64,000 nt of DNA, taken from contig QCSX01000002.1 of assembly GCA_003209065.1 (NCBI GenBank), positions 1 through 64,000 on the forward strand, read 5' to 3'. Each line of letters opens with the position of its first letter. Within the stretch, counting starts at the first letter, position 1. The notes beneath the pieces were generated by a model, which worked only from the letters and a program-made list of their open reading frames with translations, made no database searches and was not told the DNA's origin. Of the stretch, positions 47,428-56,611 are shown piece after piece. This DNA comes from Prochlorococcus sp. AG-670-N10 (GTDB taxonomy: Bacteria > Cyanobacteriota > Cyanobacteriia > PCC-6307 > Cyanobiaceae). Position numbers and translations under genes: made by a program.

Positions 47428-48537
47428 TTAGCATTTATCTGAAAAATTGCAGGGAAAATCTATAGTTTCAAGAATATTTTTTAGATTCACATGCTCTTGA
47501 ACTAATTGAACCGCGTATGATGCCTTTATTGATTCATGTATCCTGACATGACCAAAAGCTTGTTCAATAATTTCCACAGAAGCAAGAGTATCTAAATCTA
47601 CTTTTAAAATTGGCACTTCTAATTCTTCTGCTCTATGGATCAGTTGTAATAGAGGTTCACCTAAACCCGTAAGAATTAAACATTGGGTAGAAGCTTCTAA
47701 AGCTGCAAGTTGAATATCAGTTCTTGCGGCTCCTGTTACGACAGCCATATTTCTCCTTCTTCTAAAAAATTCCATTGCGGAATTGACTCCCATTGCCCCA
47801 ATACTTAATGTTTCAACGAGTAAATGTTCTTTTTCAGGGCAACAAATTACTTGAGCATCTAACCTTCTTATAAGTTCACCTACAGTGACACTTCTGAGTA
47901 ATGGTGATTTAGGCATCACTCCAAATACTTTTATATTCATCTCTTGTAGAGAAGGTATTATTTTATTTTTTATTTTTTCAACTTGATCAGGAACGACAGC
48001 ATTCAATACCGCTCCTGCAAAATGATCTCCTAATTGTTTTTTTGCGTCTAGGAGTGCATCTACACTTTTACTATTCTCCCATAGATTAACAATAAGTACT
48101 TTTGCGTTTAATTGTTTTGCAAGTTGTGGAAGACTCAAACCATAAATCATTCCCTCATTAAGGCTACCTGCAGCTTCAAGAATATTTAACCCATCAAAAT
48201 TGTCATCTACTAATTCCTTGATTTGTTCAAACCCTTTGCCTGGACTTATATCTTTATTAGCAATTCTTTTCTCAGCAGATAAATTATCTAATAATCCTAC
48301 TGAAGGAATTAGGTTTTCTTCTGGAATATTTAATGTAGAACCAATAAATTTAACATCATCATCTATAAGCCCTTCGTAAGTAATTGAAGGAAGATTAGTA
48401 AGTTCAATACAAGTTGCCAATGGTTTACCTACTCGTATTTCTTCTCCCTGTTCTAAAAGTTTTTTTGATATTCCCAGTACTAATGCTGACTTGCCACTAA
48501 ATGGCTCGCAGGAACCAATTAACAATATCTGACTCAT
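47428..48537 (-). CDS. P-loop (BioD-like) plus DRTGG-domain protein
   Basis: The 369-residue protein has an N-terminal dethiobiotin-synthase-like NTPase (GSCEPFSGKSALVLGISKKLLEQG with a Walker A variant, LNILEAAG, KVLIVNLWENS, FAGAVLNAVVPDQVEKIKN). A C-terminal DRTGG domain follows (PLLRSVTVGELIRRLDAQVICCPEK, then AVVTGAARTDIQLAALEASTQCLILTG). This arrangement is also found at the N-terminus of some phosphate acetyltransferases, but the acetyltransferase domain is absent. Function is unknown; the DRTGG domain may sense nucleotides. Confidence 0.85.
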   Translation of the reverse strand: MSQILLIGSCEPFSGKSALVLGISKKLLEQGEEIRVGKPLATCIELTNLPSITYEGLIDDDVKFIGSTLNIPEENLIPSVGLLDNLSAEKRIANKDISPGKGFEQIKELVDDNFDGLNILEAAGSLNEGMIYGLSLPQLAKQLNAKVLIVNLWENSKSVDALLDAKKQLGDHFAGAVLNAVVPDQVEKIKNKIIPSLQEMNIKVFGVMPKSPLLRSVTVGELIRRLDAQVICCPEKEHLLVETLSIGAMGVNSAMEFFRRRRNMAVVTGAARTDIQLAALEASTQCLILTGLGEPLLQLIHRAEELEVPILKVDLDTLASVEIIEQAFGHVRIHESIKASYAVQLVQEHVNLKNILETIDFPCNFSDKC

Positions 48538-48700
48538 AATGAATTAATTAATTTATCCATAAATTCAAGATAATATTTTTTGAAGAACTATACAATTATT
48601 TATTTAATACTTTTAATCAAATAAATTTAAAAACAGAGTGCCAAGTAAAATAATTTATATTGATTAGGTCTATTAAAAGAGTCATGCAAAATTCAATAAT

Positions 48701-49417
48701 ATGATGAGAGAACTAAAAACTATCGGTATTACTGGCGCCTCAGGAGCTTTAGGGAAAGAATTAACAAAAACATTTCGTAAAAAAGGATATAAAGTTATCG
48801 GATTTACTCATAGCAAGAATAATTATGAAATTAATAATGATTCTCCAAATGAATGGATTGAATGGCAATGCGGGAAAGAATTCTTATTAAAAAAGCACCT
48901 AAAAAATATTGATATCTTAATTTTAAATCATGGAATCTATGATATTTGTAAAAAAAATTCAAATTATGAAAATTCAATAGAAATAAATGCTTTAAGTAAA
49001 TTTAAATTTCTAAATTTATTTGAAGAAATTGCTTTCAGAGACAACTCATCAATTGCTAAGGAAATCTGGATAAATACCTCTGAAGCAGAAATATTGCCAG
49101 CCTTAAATCCATCCTACGAAATAAGTAAATCGCTTATAGGTCAATTAGTTTCCTTCAAAAAAAACCTTCTAGACAATCATGCCAAGAAAAAATTAAGAAT
49201 TAAAAAAATCATCTTGGGTCCTTTCAAATCAGAATTAAACCCTATTGGAATCATGAGTCCTGAATTTGTATCTAATAACATTTATAATTTTGCAAATTTA
49301 AATATTTTTTTAATTATCATTAGCCCTAATCCTCTTTCATATATTCTTTTTCCTATTAAAGAATTATATTATTTTTTATATTGTGAATTTTTAAAAATAT
49401 CTAAGATTATTAATTAA
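48701..49417 (+). CDS. Short-chain dehydrogenase/reductase-like protein
   Basis: The 238-residue protein has the NAD(P)-binding [20 protein letters not shown] and a possible catalytic region [11 protein letters not shown] (YxxxK). The C-terminus is hydrophobic (about 198-232: [24 protein letters not shown]). The usual serine position is not obvious. It overlaps the convergent map gene by 4 bases. The 163-bp upstream gap, shared with the P-loop gene, is AT-rich and holds no other gene. Confidence 0.72.
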   Translation: MMRELKTIGITGASGALGKELTKTFRKKGYKVIGFTHSKNNYEINNDSPNEWIEWQCGKEFLLKKHLKNIDILILNHGIYDICKKNSNYENSIEINALSKFKFLNLFEEIAFRDNSSIAKEIWINTSEAEILPALNPSYEISKSLIGQLVSFKKNLLDNHAKKKLRIKKIILGPFKSELNPIGIMSPEFVSNNIYNFANLNIFLIIISPNPLSYILFPIKELYYFLYCEFLKISKIIN

Positions 49418-50253
49418 AAATCTCTATCTGTCAAAATTTCGATACCGTCTTTCATTACAACAATTGTATGCTCCCATTGTGCTGATAAATTTCCATCTCT
49501 AGTTATAACTGTCCATTTGTCATTTAAAGTTTTACAAAACTTTGTACCTTGATTAACAATAGGCTCTACAGCTAATGTCATACCTTCCCGAAGAACAACA
49601 TTCGGTAATTCGTTAGTTCGAAAGTTAAAAACGGATGGTTCTTCATGGAGGTTTCTTCCTACGCCATGACCGGTATAGTCCTCAACAACACTAAATCCAT
49701 TTGATATAACAACATCTTCAATTGCGCCAGCAATATCAAGCAAAGTATTACCTGATTTGATTTTTGAAAGTCCGGCAAACAAAGCCTGGAAGGCTACTTC
49801 ACTAAGTTTTTTGGCTTGCTCACTAACATCACCCACACAAATAGTGATACAACTATCGCCGTGAAAACCATCCAGATAAGCTCCTGTATCAATTTTTACA
49901 AGGTCCCCATTCCTAATTAATTTATTTTTGTTTGGTATTCCGTGCACAACTTCATTATTAATACTTGAGCAGATACTTGAGGGGAAACCGTGATATCCCT
50001 TAAAACTTGGCACAGCCCCCATTTCTCTTATTCTCTTTTCCGCAAAATCATCTAAATCTTTTGTACTCATTCCAGGTTTAATCAAGTCATTTATTTCTCT
50101 TAAAACTGTTCCAACTATCCTGCTAGATTTCTTCATCAAATTTATTTCCCTTGAAGACTTTATTTCGATCCCCCTTCTTCGTTGTATAAAAGGAACTTGG
50201 TCATTCGATTTAGAATTATTTTTATTTAATAAAAGATCTGCAAAATGTTTCAT
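49414..50253 (-). CDS. map: Methionine aminopeptidase
   Basis: The 279-residue type I enzyme removes the N-terminal methionine of new proteins. Metal ligands are in [18 protein letters not shown] (Asp pair), [17 protein letters not shown] (His) and [12 protein letters not shown] (Glu), with the last Glu in WEHTIVV. Substrate-pocket histidines appear in the [23 protein letters not shown] region. The first 25 residues form an extra N-terminal tail with basic residues (RRRGIEIK). Confidence 0.96.
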   Translation of the reverse strand: MKHFADLLLNKNNSKSNDQVPFIQRRRGIEIKSSREINLMKKSSRIVGTVLREINDLIKPGMSTKDLDDFAEKRIREMGAVPSFKGYHGFPSSICSSINNEVVHGIPNKNKLIRNGDLVKIDTGAYLDGFHGDSCITICVGDVSEQAKKLSEVAFQALFAGLSKIKSGNTLLDIAGAIEDVVISNGFSVVEDYTGHGVGRNLHEEPSVFNFRTNELPNVVLREGMTLAVEPIVNQGTKFCKTLNDKWTVITRDGNLSAQWEHTIVVMKDGIEILTDRDF

Positions 50254-50342
50254 TGGAATAAATAATGGTAATAGATAAATATCATCAAATAGCCATAGTC
50301 CGTAGAAGGCTATCTTAAATCTATCAGTAAGAAAAAAAGAAA

Positions 50343-50651
50343 ATGAAATTTATTACCAATTCTAGGCAATTTCATAAATCATTGGCACCTTGGGTTTTCC
50401 TCCCATTATTCATCTCCGCTTTAACAGGCTTATTTTATAGGGTGTCTAAAGATTTTTTAGGCTACTCAAGAGATGAAGTTCACTGGTTAATGTCTCTACA
50501 CGAAGGGGAGTGGCTTGGAGATAATGGAGAACTAATTTACGTAATATTGAACTCTTTAGGACTTATTTGGATGCTAATAACTGGGTTCCAAATGTTTTCA
50601 AAAAATTTTTCATTTACTAAAAAGGTTACTAAAGGTGAGTCGAAAGGTTAA
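50343..50651 (+). CDS. Small PepSY-associated TM-like membrane protein
   Basis: A 102-residue protein with two membrane helices (about 15-31 and 64-82). The N-terminal pattern [25 protein letters not shown] and a final [10 protein letters not shown] fit the PepSY-associated transmembrane family seen in iron or redox-linked membrane proteins. It is upstream of rplS by 32 bp and may share its transcript. Function is unclear. Confidence 0.68.
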   Translation: MKFITNSRQFHKSLAPWVFLPLFISALTGLFYRVSKDFLGYSRDEVHWLMSLHEGEWLGDNGELIYVILNSLGLIWMLITGFQMFSKNFSFTKKVTKGESKG

Positions 50652-50683
50652 AATAATTATCTTGTAGAATTATTGAGCGTAAA

Positions 50684-51154
50684 ATGGCAAAAGAGAAACA
50701 AGACATCGAGTCAGGAATCATGAATGAAACTGACACATCCACAGAAGTATCTATTGTGAATGAAGAAAAAGAATTAATTTCCCAACCAATAAATAATTTA
50801 AGTTCATCAAATTTAATAAATGAATTTGAAAGTGAACAATTGAAAAAACAATTGCCTGATATATACGTAGGAGATACGGTTAAAGTCGGTGTAAAGATTA
50901 CAGAAGGTAACAAAGAGAGAGTTCAACCTTATGAAGGAGTTGTTATTGCCAAGAGACATGGAGGACTTAATCAAACAATAACAGTAAGAAGAATTTTCCA
51001 AGGTATTGGGGTTGAAAGAGTATTTATGCTACATAGTCCTCAAGTTGCCTCTCTAAAAGTTGAACGTAGAGGTAAAGTAAGAAGAGCTAAATTATTCTAT
51101 CTAAGGGATAGAGTAGGAAAAGCTACTCGCGTAAAACAACGCTTTGATCGATAA
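50684..51154 (+). CDS. rplS: Ribosomal protein L19, with acidic N-terminal extension
   Basis: The L19 core (about residues 57-156) has [69 protein letters not shown] and a basic tail. In front are about 56 extra residues rich in Glu/Ser/Thr, which is longer than most L19 proteins. Another ATG at codon 13 would shorten it only slightly. L19 sits at the 30S-50S interface. Confidence 0.96.
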   Translation: MAKEKQDIESGIMNETDTSTEVSIVNEEKELISQPINNLSSSNLINEFESEQLKKQLPDIYVGDTVKVGVKITEGNKERVQPYEGVVIAKRHGGLNQTITVRRIFQGIGVERVFMLHSPQVASLKVERRGKVRRAKLFYLRDRVGKATRVKQRFDR

Positions 51155-51176
51155 GGTTGTAAAGTAATTTCAACCT
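51154..51176 (+). terminator. Weak stem-loop after rplS
   Basis: AGGTTG and CAACCT form a perfect 6-bp inverted repeat around an 11-base loop directly after the rplS stop. No strong T-run follows, so a terminator is possible but not certain. Confidence 0.25.
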
Positions 51177-51194
51177 AATGGTCATAAAGGCGCT

Positions 51195-51200
51195 TATAAT
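51195..51200 (+). promoter_or_regulatory. Candidate -10 box of tRNA-Trp
   Basis: A TATAAT hexamer ends 9 bases before the mature tRNA-Trp 5' end. No clear -35 was seen, so this is a tentative promoter; it would explain independent expression of the tRNA after rplS. Confidence 0.35.
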
Positions 51201-51209
51201 TATTTTATT

Positions 51210-51282
51210 GCGTCGTTAGTTCAGTTGGTAGAACGCAGGTCTCCAAAACCTGATGTCGGGGGTTCAAGTCCTCCACGGCGCG
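51210..51282 (+). tRNA. trnW: tRNA-Trp (anticodon CCA)
   Basis: A 73-base cloverleaf. The 7-bp acceptor stem pairs GCGTCGT with ACGGCGC (one G-T pair), with discriminator G. The anticodon stem CAGGT/ACCTG surrounds the loop CTCCAAA, giving CCA. The T-arm GGGGG TTCAAGT CCTCC is present (the first pair is G-C with standard TTCAA loop). The 3' CCA is not encoded. Confidence 0.97.
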
Positions 51283-51319
51283 TTTGGATCAACAATTTGT
51301 AAATTATTTATTCATTGAG

Positions 51320-51508
51320 ATGGAGTTAGATCTTCAACCTGGCGATGTGGTTAAAGTCCTTGAATCAGCTGCTTTAGGGTGGGTTCGTGCGAGGGTTATC
51401 AGAGTAAAATCTGGAGGTAGAGTCGTTGTTCAAAGCGATCAAGGCAGAGAATTTACAGCCCGAGGGAACCAGGTTCGTTTAATTGAACCTGCAGGCTTTA
51501 GGCCTTAA
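51320..51508 (+). CDS. Small conserved-type basic protein, unknown function
   Basis: The frame is open from TTG 51284, but the ATG at 51320 gives a better N-terminus (MELDLQPGDVVKVLESAALG) and a protein of 62 residues. It resembles a small SH3/KOW-like barrel (RARVIRVKSGGRVVVQSDQ, RGNQVRLIEPAG). A ribosome-associated or RNA-binding role is possible given the neighbours, but the family is not recognised. Confidence 0.6.
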   Translation: MELDLQPGDVVKVLESAALGWVRARVIRVKSGGRVVVQSDQGREFTARGNQVRLIEPAGFRP

Positions 51509-51657
51509 AAAGTTAATACTTTTATATTTGAAAAAGAAAACATTTATTTCTTTAAATCCTCAAATTTAAGAATGTTTTTTATTACAACCACATCAATAAA
51601 GTACTATGATCTGATAATTTTAAGTTCAGTTTTCTAATTAAATTAGAACAAAATCCT

Positions 51658-51731
51658 GGGACCGTAGTTCAACTGGTTAGAGCACCGCCCTGTCACGGCG
51701 GAAGTTGCGGGTTCGAATCCCGTCGGTCCCG
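51658..51731 (+). tRNA. trnD: tRNA-Asp (anticodon GTC)
   Basis: A 74-base cloverleaf with acceptor stem GGGACCG/CGGTCCC, discriminator G, and anticodon stem CCGCC/GGCGG around the loop CTGTCAC, giving GTC. The T-loop TTCGAAT is standard, and the 3' CCA is not encoded. The 149 bp before it, after the small 51320 gene, is AT-rich and holds no gene I can see. Confidence 0.97.
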
Positions 51732-51747
51732 TTCCTTCTAAAAGATA

Positions 51748-53184
51748 TTGGAAAAACGTTTAAGATTAGCACCAAGTCCAACTGGTTTATTACACATAGG
51801 TACAGCAAGAACAGCTCTATTTAATTGGTTATATGCAAAAAAACACAATGGCAAGTTTTTTATTCGAATAGAAGATACCGATATTGTTCGATCTAAATCT
51901 GAATATACAACCAATATATTAGATGGATTGAATTGGTTAGGTCTTAATTGGAATGAAGAGCCTATTAAACAAAGTGATCGAATTTCTATTCACAAAAATC
52001 ATATTAAAAAATTGTTAGATATTGGGGCCGCATATAGGTGCTTTACTTCAGAAAGTGAGATTAATGAGCTTAGAGAAAAACAAAAAAAAAGTGGCCTACC
52101 GCCAAAGCACGACAATAGACATAGAAATCTTACGAGTAAAGAGATTAAAGAATTTATATCTCAAGGAAAATCTTCTGTAATAAGATTTATAGTTGACGAA
52201 GAAACAGAAATTAGATGGGATGATCAGATTAGAGGCAAAATAAAATGGCAAGGAAAAGATCTAGGGGGCGATTTAGTTTTATCAAGAAGAGCTTTAGGTA
52301 ATGAAATTGGTGATCCCCTTTATAATCTTGCTGTCGTAGTAGATGACAATTTCATGAATATTACTCATGTTGTAAGAGGTGAAGATCATATATCAAATAC
52401 TGCAAAACAAATATTGATTTACAAAGCCTTAGATTTTAAATTGCCAATTTTTTCTCATACTCCTCTCATCTTAAATAGTGAAGGTAAAAAGCTATCTAAA
52501 CGTGATTGTGTAACTTCAATCGATGAATTTAGAGAAATGGGCTACTTACCAGAGGCTTTAACCAATTACATGGCATTTTTAGGATGGTCAATAAAAAATC
52601 CTGAGAGTGAAATTCTCTCTTTAGCCGAGATCTCAAATGTTTTTAATTTGTCAGATATTAATAAAGCTGGCGCCAAATTTAATTGGGAAAAACTTAATTG
52701 GATTAATTCCCAACACATCAAGCAAATGGAATTAACCAAATTATATAACTTTATTAAAAAGTACTGGAATGATATGGGTTGGGAATCTCCTTCTTCAGAA
52801 TGGGATTTGAAATTGACAAATTTAATTCAAGACTCAATGATTCTATTAAAGGATGCAATTGATCAATCAAAACCCTTTTTTATCTTGTCCCAAATGAAAA
52901 AAGAGGGGAAAGAATTTCTGGAAAGTAAAAAAGAGGTAAAAGAATCGTTGAAGTACATCCTTTTTTATTTAAAAGAAGCAAATATAACTAAGGTTAATAA
53001 GGATAACGCTCGAGAAATAATCAACAAAATTACAGTTAACCACTCCATCAAAAAAGGGATTTTAATGAAATCATTGAGAGTAGCTTTTTTTGGGTGTCTA
53101 AGTGGACCAGATTTAATTCAAAGTTGGGAATTATTCTCTGAGAACAAAATTGATATCCCACTAATTGAAAGATGTTTTAATTAA
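51748..53184 (+). CDS. gltX: Glutamyl-tRNA synthetase
   Basis: The 478-residue class I synthetase has the HIGH-type motif LAPSPTGLLHIGTARTALFNW, FIRIEDTD, YNLAVVVDD, HVVRGEDHISNTAKQILI, and the KMSKS-type GKKLSKRD. The C-terminal part matches the anticodon-binding cage. It loads glutamate on tRNA-Glu for translation and for tetrapyrrole synthesis through glutamyl-tRNA reductase. The TTG start (LEKRLRLAPSP) lies 16 bp after tRNA-Asp. Confidence 0.97.
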   Translation: MEKRLRLAPSPTGLLHIGTARTALFNWLYAKKHNGKFFIRIEDTDIVRSKSEYTTNILDGLNWLGLNWNEEPIKQSDRISIHKNHIKKLLDIGAAYRCFTSESEINELREKQKKSGLPPKHDNRHRNLTSKEIKEFISQGKSSVIRFIVDEETEIRWDDQIRGKIKWQGKDLGGDLVLSRRALGNEIGDPLYNLAVVVDDNFMNITHVVRGEDHISNTAKQILIYKALDFKLPIFSHTPLILNSEGKKLSKRDCVTSIDEFREMGYLPEALTNYMAFLGWSIKNPESEILSLAEISNVFNLSDINKAGAKFNWEKLNWINSQHIKQMELTKLYNFIKKYWNDMGWESPSSEWDLKLTNLIQDSMILLKDAIDQSKPFFILSQMKKEGKEFLESKKEVKESLKYILFYLKEANITKVNKDNAREIINKITVNHSIKKGILMKSLRVAFFGCLSGPDLIQSWELFSENKIDIPLIERCFN

Positions 53185-54384
53185 CTATATTTCCTTTTCA
53201 ATTAAATTTAGAAAATTTGCCAGAGGTCTTGCCGTCAGACCTTGAATACCAACTGTCATCAATATTGTTAGAAATACCAAGCCTTGGAGACGACCTGCAC
53301 CAAGGACTCCTGCCTGCTCAAGTCTTATTGAAAAAAGAGAGGCAACAGCGGCAGTAACTATCCCTCTTGGCGCTAGCCACGATAAAAACACCCTTTGTTT
53401 TACATCTAATTCTCCTCCCATAGTTGCCAGTGATATAGAAATCGGACGTACAATTATCATCAACATTAATACGCAGATAATCCCCCCCCATCCTAATGGA
53501 CTTAATTCTCCCCAAGAGACATCAGATGCCAGAAGAGGGAAAAGAACTGTTATGGATAGTTGAGCTAATTCTCCAATCAAATTATCTAATCTTTCTTTAT
53601 CAATAATTTCTCTTTTGCCTACAATAAATCCTGCAGCAACAGAAGCTGGTAAACCTGATTCAGGCAAAATATATTCACAAATTCCATATACAAGAAAAAT
53701 AAATCCTAATGTAACCTGAAGCTCAATTCCAAATGATGCCTCGTTTTTTATTTTCTTTAAAATTTCAGACAGCAACCATCCAGAACTTATACCTATCAAA
53801 ACGCCTCCACCCAATCTCTGCATTAAGGCAATAAACACCTCCTTAATTCCATGTAAATCTCCCAATATTAGTTCTAATAACAACAAAGCGAGCACTGCCC
53901 CAATGGGTTCAAGAACCAATCCTTCAGCTTTTAGGACCTCGGATAGTGGAGATACTAATTTTATTTGGTCTACTAAGGGTGAAACTACTGTCGGTCCAGT
54001 TGCAAGAACTATCGCACTATAAACTCCAGCTACTGGCCATGATAGTCCTGCCAACCAATGAGCTATAAATATTCCTGCTGATAATGAAATAAATAATCTT
54101 ATTAACGAAATTCTTAAGACAGTATTTCTAATATTTCCTTCAGGTAATTTTAAATTTAACCCGCCTTCAAATAAAACTAAACAAACCAAAAGTCCAACTA
54201 TAGTTTCAAGTCCCTGTCCAAGATCAAGTGGCTCAACTAGCCCGAACCCTGAGCGTCCAATAAATAATCCAGAAATTAATAAAATTACTACACTTGGAAA
54301 TCCAGAGACAGAAGAAATTAAACGTGCGCATGCCCCTGCAAAAACAGTTATACCCCAAAGTAAGCCTAGCCTTTCAGGCGTCAT
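53185..54384 (-). CDS. Monovalent cation/proton antiporter, CPA1 type
   Basis: The 399-residue protein has about 11-12 membrane helices and an NhaP-like layout: SGFPSVVILLISGLFIGRS, VLFEGGLNLKL, ATGPTVVSPLVDQIK, and the segment AEGLVLEPIGAVLALLLLE. Many relatives have EG-D-P in that last position, while this has Glu in place of the helix-5 Asp, which may affect the exchanged ion or proton coupling. It would extrude sodium or potassium. Its stop abuts the gltX stop. Confidence 0.86.
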   Translation of the reverse strand: MTPERLGLLWGITVFAGACARLISSVSGFPSVVILLISGLFIGRSGFGLVEPLDLGQGLETIVGLLVCLVLFEGGLNLKLPEGNIRNTVLRISLIRLFISLSAGIFIAHWLAGLSWPVAGVYSAIVLATGPTVVSPLVDQIKLVSPLSEVLKAEGLVLEPIGAVLALLLLELILGDLHGIKEVFIALMQRLGGGVLIGISSGWLLSEILKKIKNEASFGIELQVTLGFIFLVYGICEYILPESGLPASVAAGFIVGKREIIDKERLDNLIGELAQLSITVLFPLLASDVSWGELSPLGWGGIICVLMLMIIVRPISISLATMGGELDVKQRVFLSWLAPRGIVTAAVASLFSIRLEQAGVLGAGRLQGLVFLTILMTVGIQGLTARPLANFLNLIEKEI

Positions 54385-54541
54385 AAATTTTTCTTTATAA
54401 TGAAAATATTAATTAATTTGATTAAATCAATAATCCTATTTTAAGTCCACTATAAACAATATTTATTAATTAAATCTAATTAAAGATTTTAATTAATAGA
54501 AACCCCTTATGAAGATTAAGAACAAAATTTTTTAATTTCAA

Positions 54542-54724
54542 TTATATAGATGAAAATTTACTAATCAAAGCAATAACAATCAATATTATTCCAATTCCTA
54601 TCGTCGCCATTCTTCCGTTCCAAATTTCTGCTTGAGGCGTAAAGCCTCTTTTCCATAAATTAAGCTCTTGTTTATCAACAACCTTTTTGGTTTCTTTAAG
54701 ATCTATTTTTGATTCTTTTTTCAT
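54542..54724 (-). CDS. hli: High-light-inducible protein (one-helix Lhc-like)
   Basis: A 60-residue Hlip with a charged N-terminus (1-27), the signature GFTPQAEIWNGRMATIG (chlorophyll-binding ENxR type, about 28-44) and one membrane helix. Hlips bind chlorophyll and carotenoids and protect photosystems and pigment synthesis under stress. It sits 5 bp after tsaD on the same strand, so the two may be co-transcribed. The 157 bp downstream is AT-rich and holds no gene. Confidence 0.96.
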   Translation of the reverse strand: MKKESKIDLKETKKVVDKQELNLWKRGFTPQAEIWNGRMATIGIGIILIVIALISKFSSI

Positions 54725-54729
54725 TAGTA

Positions 54730-55800
54730 CTAGAAAGGAGGGTTTTTTTCATAAAGAGTATTTGCTTGGTCAATAGGGAGTCTTCCTGAAATGCCCAATT
54801 TAAGAGAACTTTCATATGCCTTAATTTTGAGTCTAAATAAGGCAGCGGCTCCAATCATCGCCGCATTATCTGTGCAAAGATTTATTGGAGCTAAATGAAC
54901 TTTAATAGATTTTTTACAAGCTTCACTAATCATCATTTTTCTTAACGTATCGTTAGCCGCGACCCCACCTACAACGACGATATTATCTAAACCATAATCA
55001 TTTGCACATTTTATTGTCCTCTCTACCAACACCTCTGCTACAACCCTCTCAAAACTTGCAGCAATATCTGGGATTGGTATTTCATCCCCATTTAAATTTA
55101 TTTTCTCAACCAATCTTAATACAGCCGTTTTTAAACCACTAAAAGAGAAATCATATTTCAAAAAACCCCCTTCCTTATCAGAAATCTTGCATTTAGGTAA
55201 ATTAAATTTTGAGGCATTACCCTTTTTGGCGATTTTCGCAATTGCAGGACCTCCAGGATAACTAAGTCCTAATAATCTTCCTACTTTATCGAATGCTTCA
55301 CCAGCAGCGTCATCATAACTTCTTCCAAGTCTTTGCATCTTTCTTCTCTCACCAACTTTTATTAATTCAGTATGTCCACCACTAACAAGTAAGGTTAAGA
55401 AAGGAGGCTTGGGATAATTTTTTGAAAATAATATTGACGAAAGATGTCCTTCTAAGTGATGTATCCCCAAAAAAGGTTTTGAGTATAAAGTACATAGCGA
55501 TCTTGCAGTTATAGAACCAACCCTTAAACAGCCAACTAATCCTGGTGTGACAGTTGAAGCTATAACATCAATTTCTTCAATACGAATTTTTGATTCTTCT
55601 AAAGCTTGTTCGAGGACAAAAGGAAGTAACTCTAAATGTTTTCTCGCTGCGAGTTCTGGTACCACGCCTCCCCATTTAGAATGATCTTCAATTTGTGATG
55701 CAACAATATTTGAATGTATTTTATAAATATCACCACTATTAGAAACAATTGAGACAGACGTCTCATCACAACTTGTTTCAATAGCTAGAACTTTATGCAT
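54730..55800 (-). CDS. tsaD: tRNA t6A threonylcarbamoyltransferase subunit
   Basis: The 356-residue subunit transfers the threonylcarbamoyl group to A37 of ANN-decoding tRNAs. Features are VLAIETSCDETSVSIV, AARKHLELLPFVL, HLEGHLSSILF with the metal histidines, LLVSGGHTELIKV, RSYDDAAGEAFDKVGRLLGLSYPGGP, VVVGGVAANDTLRKMM and CTDNAAMIGAAA. Length and motif order are normal. It precedes an hli gene. Confidence 0.97.
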   Translation of the reverse strand: MHKVLAIETSCDETSVSIVSNSGDIYKIHSNIVASQIEDHSKWGGVVPELAARKHLELLPFVLEQALEESKIRIEEIDVIASTVTPGLVGCLRVGSITARSLCTLYSKPFLGIHHLEGHLSSILFSKNYPKPPFLTLLVSGGHTELIKVGERRKMQRLGRSYDDAAGEAFDKVGRLLGLSYPGGPAIAKIAKKGNASKFNLPKCKISDKEGGFLKYDFSFSGLKTAVLRLVEKINLNGDEIPIPDIAASFERVVAEVLVERTIKCANDYGLDNIVVVGGVAANDTLRKMMISEACKKSIKVHLAPINLCTDNAAMIGAAALFRLKIKAYESSLKLGISGRLPIDQANTLYEKNPPF

Positions 55801-55874
55801 ATTTGATTCGATACTGTTTTATTTTAATAATAATTTCTTAATTAAAACATCAAAGGAATTAAAGATTGCAACTT

Positions 55875-56429
55875 ATGAAATTCTTTTTTTCAATCATAAC
55901 TTCGGTTTTTCTCTTTCTTGGAATAACCCCAATTGCTTTAGCAGCTAATGGACCAGCATTAAATGCGGATAGAGCTAGCACAGAATATACAGCCTCAGCT
56001 CTAACAACATGCTCAGAAAATCCTAAATTTATTGAACGAGCAAGTACTGCTAAAACGCAAAAAGATATCACAAGATTTGAAAGATATGGCAAAGCAGCTT
56101 GTGGTGACGATGGATTGCCTCATTTAATAATAGGTCCACCACTTGAACCATGGGGAGCACTCTTAAATAGAGGTCATGAAGGTGACTTACTTATTCCTGG
56201 TGTATTATTTATCTATATTGCAGGAATTATAGGATGGTCTGGAAGAGAGTATTTGATTGAATCCAAAAAGACTAAGAACCCAGCAGACCTTGAAATTATT
56301 ATTGATTTAGACTTGGCGAAAAAATGCCTTATCAAAGGTGCTCAATGGCCCCTCTTAGCCAATAAGCAAGGAAGGAACGGTGATTTAAGAGAAAAAGATA
56401 ATAATATTACACTTAATGGTCCTAGATAA
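55875..56429 (+). CDS. psaF: Photosystem I subunit III (PsaF)
   Basis: The mature lumenal and membrane protein follows a signal peptide (about 1-23, cleavage near ALAANG). Features are PALNADRASTEYTASALTTCSENPKFIERA with the first Cys, DITRFERYGKAACGDDGLPHLI with the second Cys, and a hydrophobic helix GVLFIYIAGIIGWSGREYL. It docks electron donors in some organisms. The ATG at 55875 is preferred; a TTG three codons upstream is closer to an AAGG ribosome-binding site. psaJ follows. Confidence 0.96.
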   Translation: MKFFFSIITSVFLFLGITPIALAANGPALNADRASTEYTASALTTCSENPKFIERASTAKTQKDITRFERYGKAACGDDGLPHLIIGPPLEPWGALLNRGHEGDLLIPGVLFIYIAGIIGWSGREYLIESKKTKNPADLEIIIDLDLAKKCLIKGAQWPLLANKQGRNGDLREKDNNITLNGPR

Positions 56430-56459
56430 AACATCATCCCACACAATTCTAAAAATCAA

Positions 56460-56594
56460 ATGCTTAAAATCTTTAACACAAAATTTATCAGGTCAGCTCC
56501 AGTGGTTGCAGCAGTTTGGCTAAGTCTTACCGCTGGAATAATTATTGAATTTAATAGATTTTTTCCTGATTTATTATTTCATCCGATGAGCTGA
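56460..56594 (+). CDS. psaJ: Photosystem I subunit IX (PsaJ)
   Basis: A 44-residue single-helix subunit, beginning [20 protein letters not shown]. It includes the membrane stretch [20 protein letters not shown] and ends HPMS. It lies 30 bp after psaF, the conserved psaF-psaJ order, and is shorter than usual gene-finder cut-offs. Confidence 0.95.
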   Translation: MLKIFNTKFIRSAPVVAAVWLSLTAGIIIEFNRFFPDLLFHPMS

Positions 56595-56611
56595 GATTTC
56601 AAAAAGAACTT

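Noticed and set aside
51210..51731. tRNA-Trp and tRNA-Asp as island insertion sites
   Set aside because: Both are followed by ordinary genes at short distance and no partial tRNA repeats were found.
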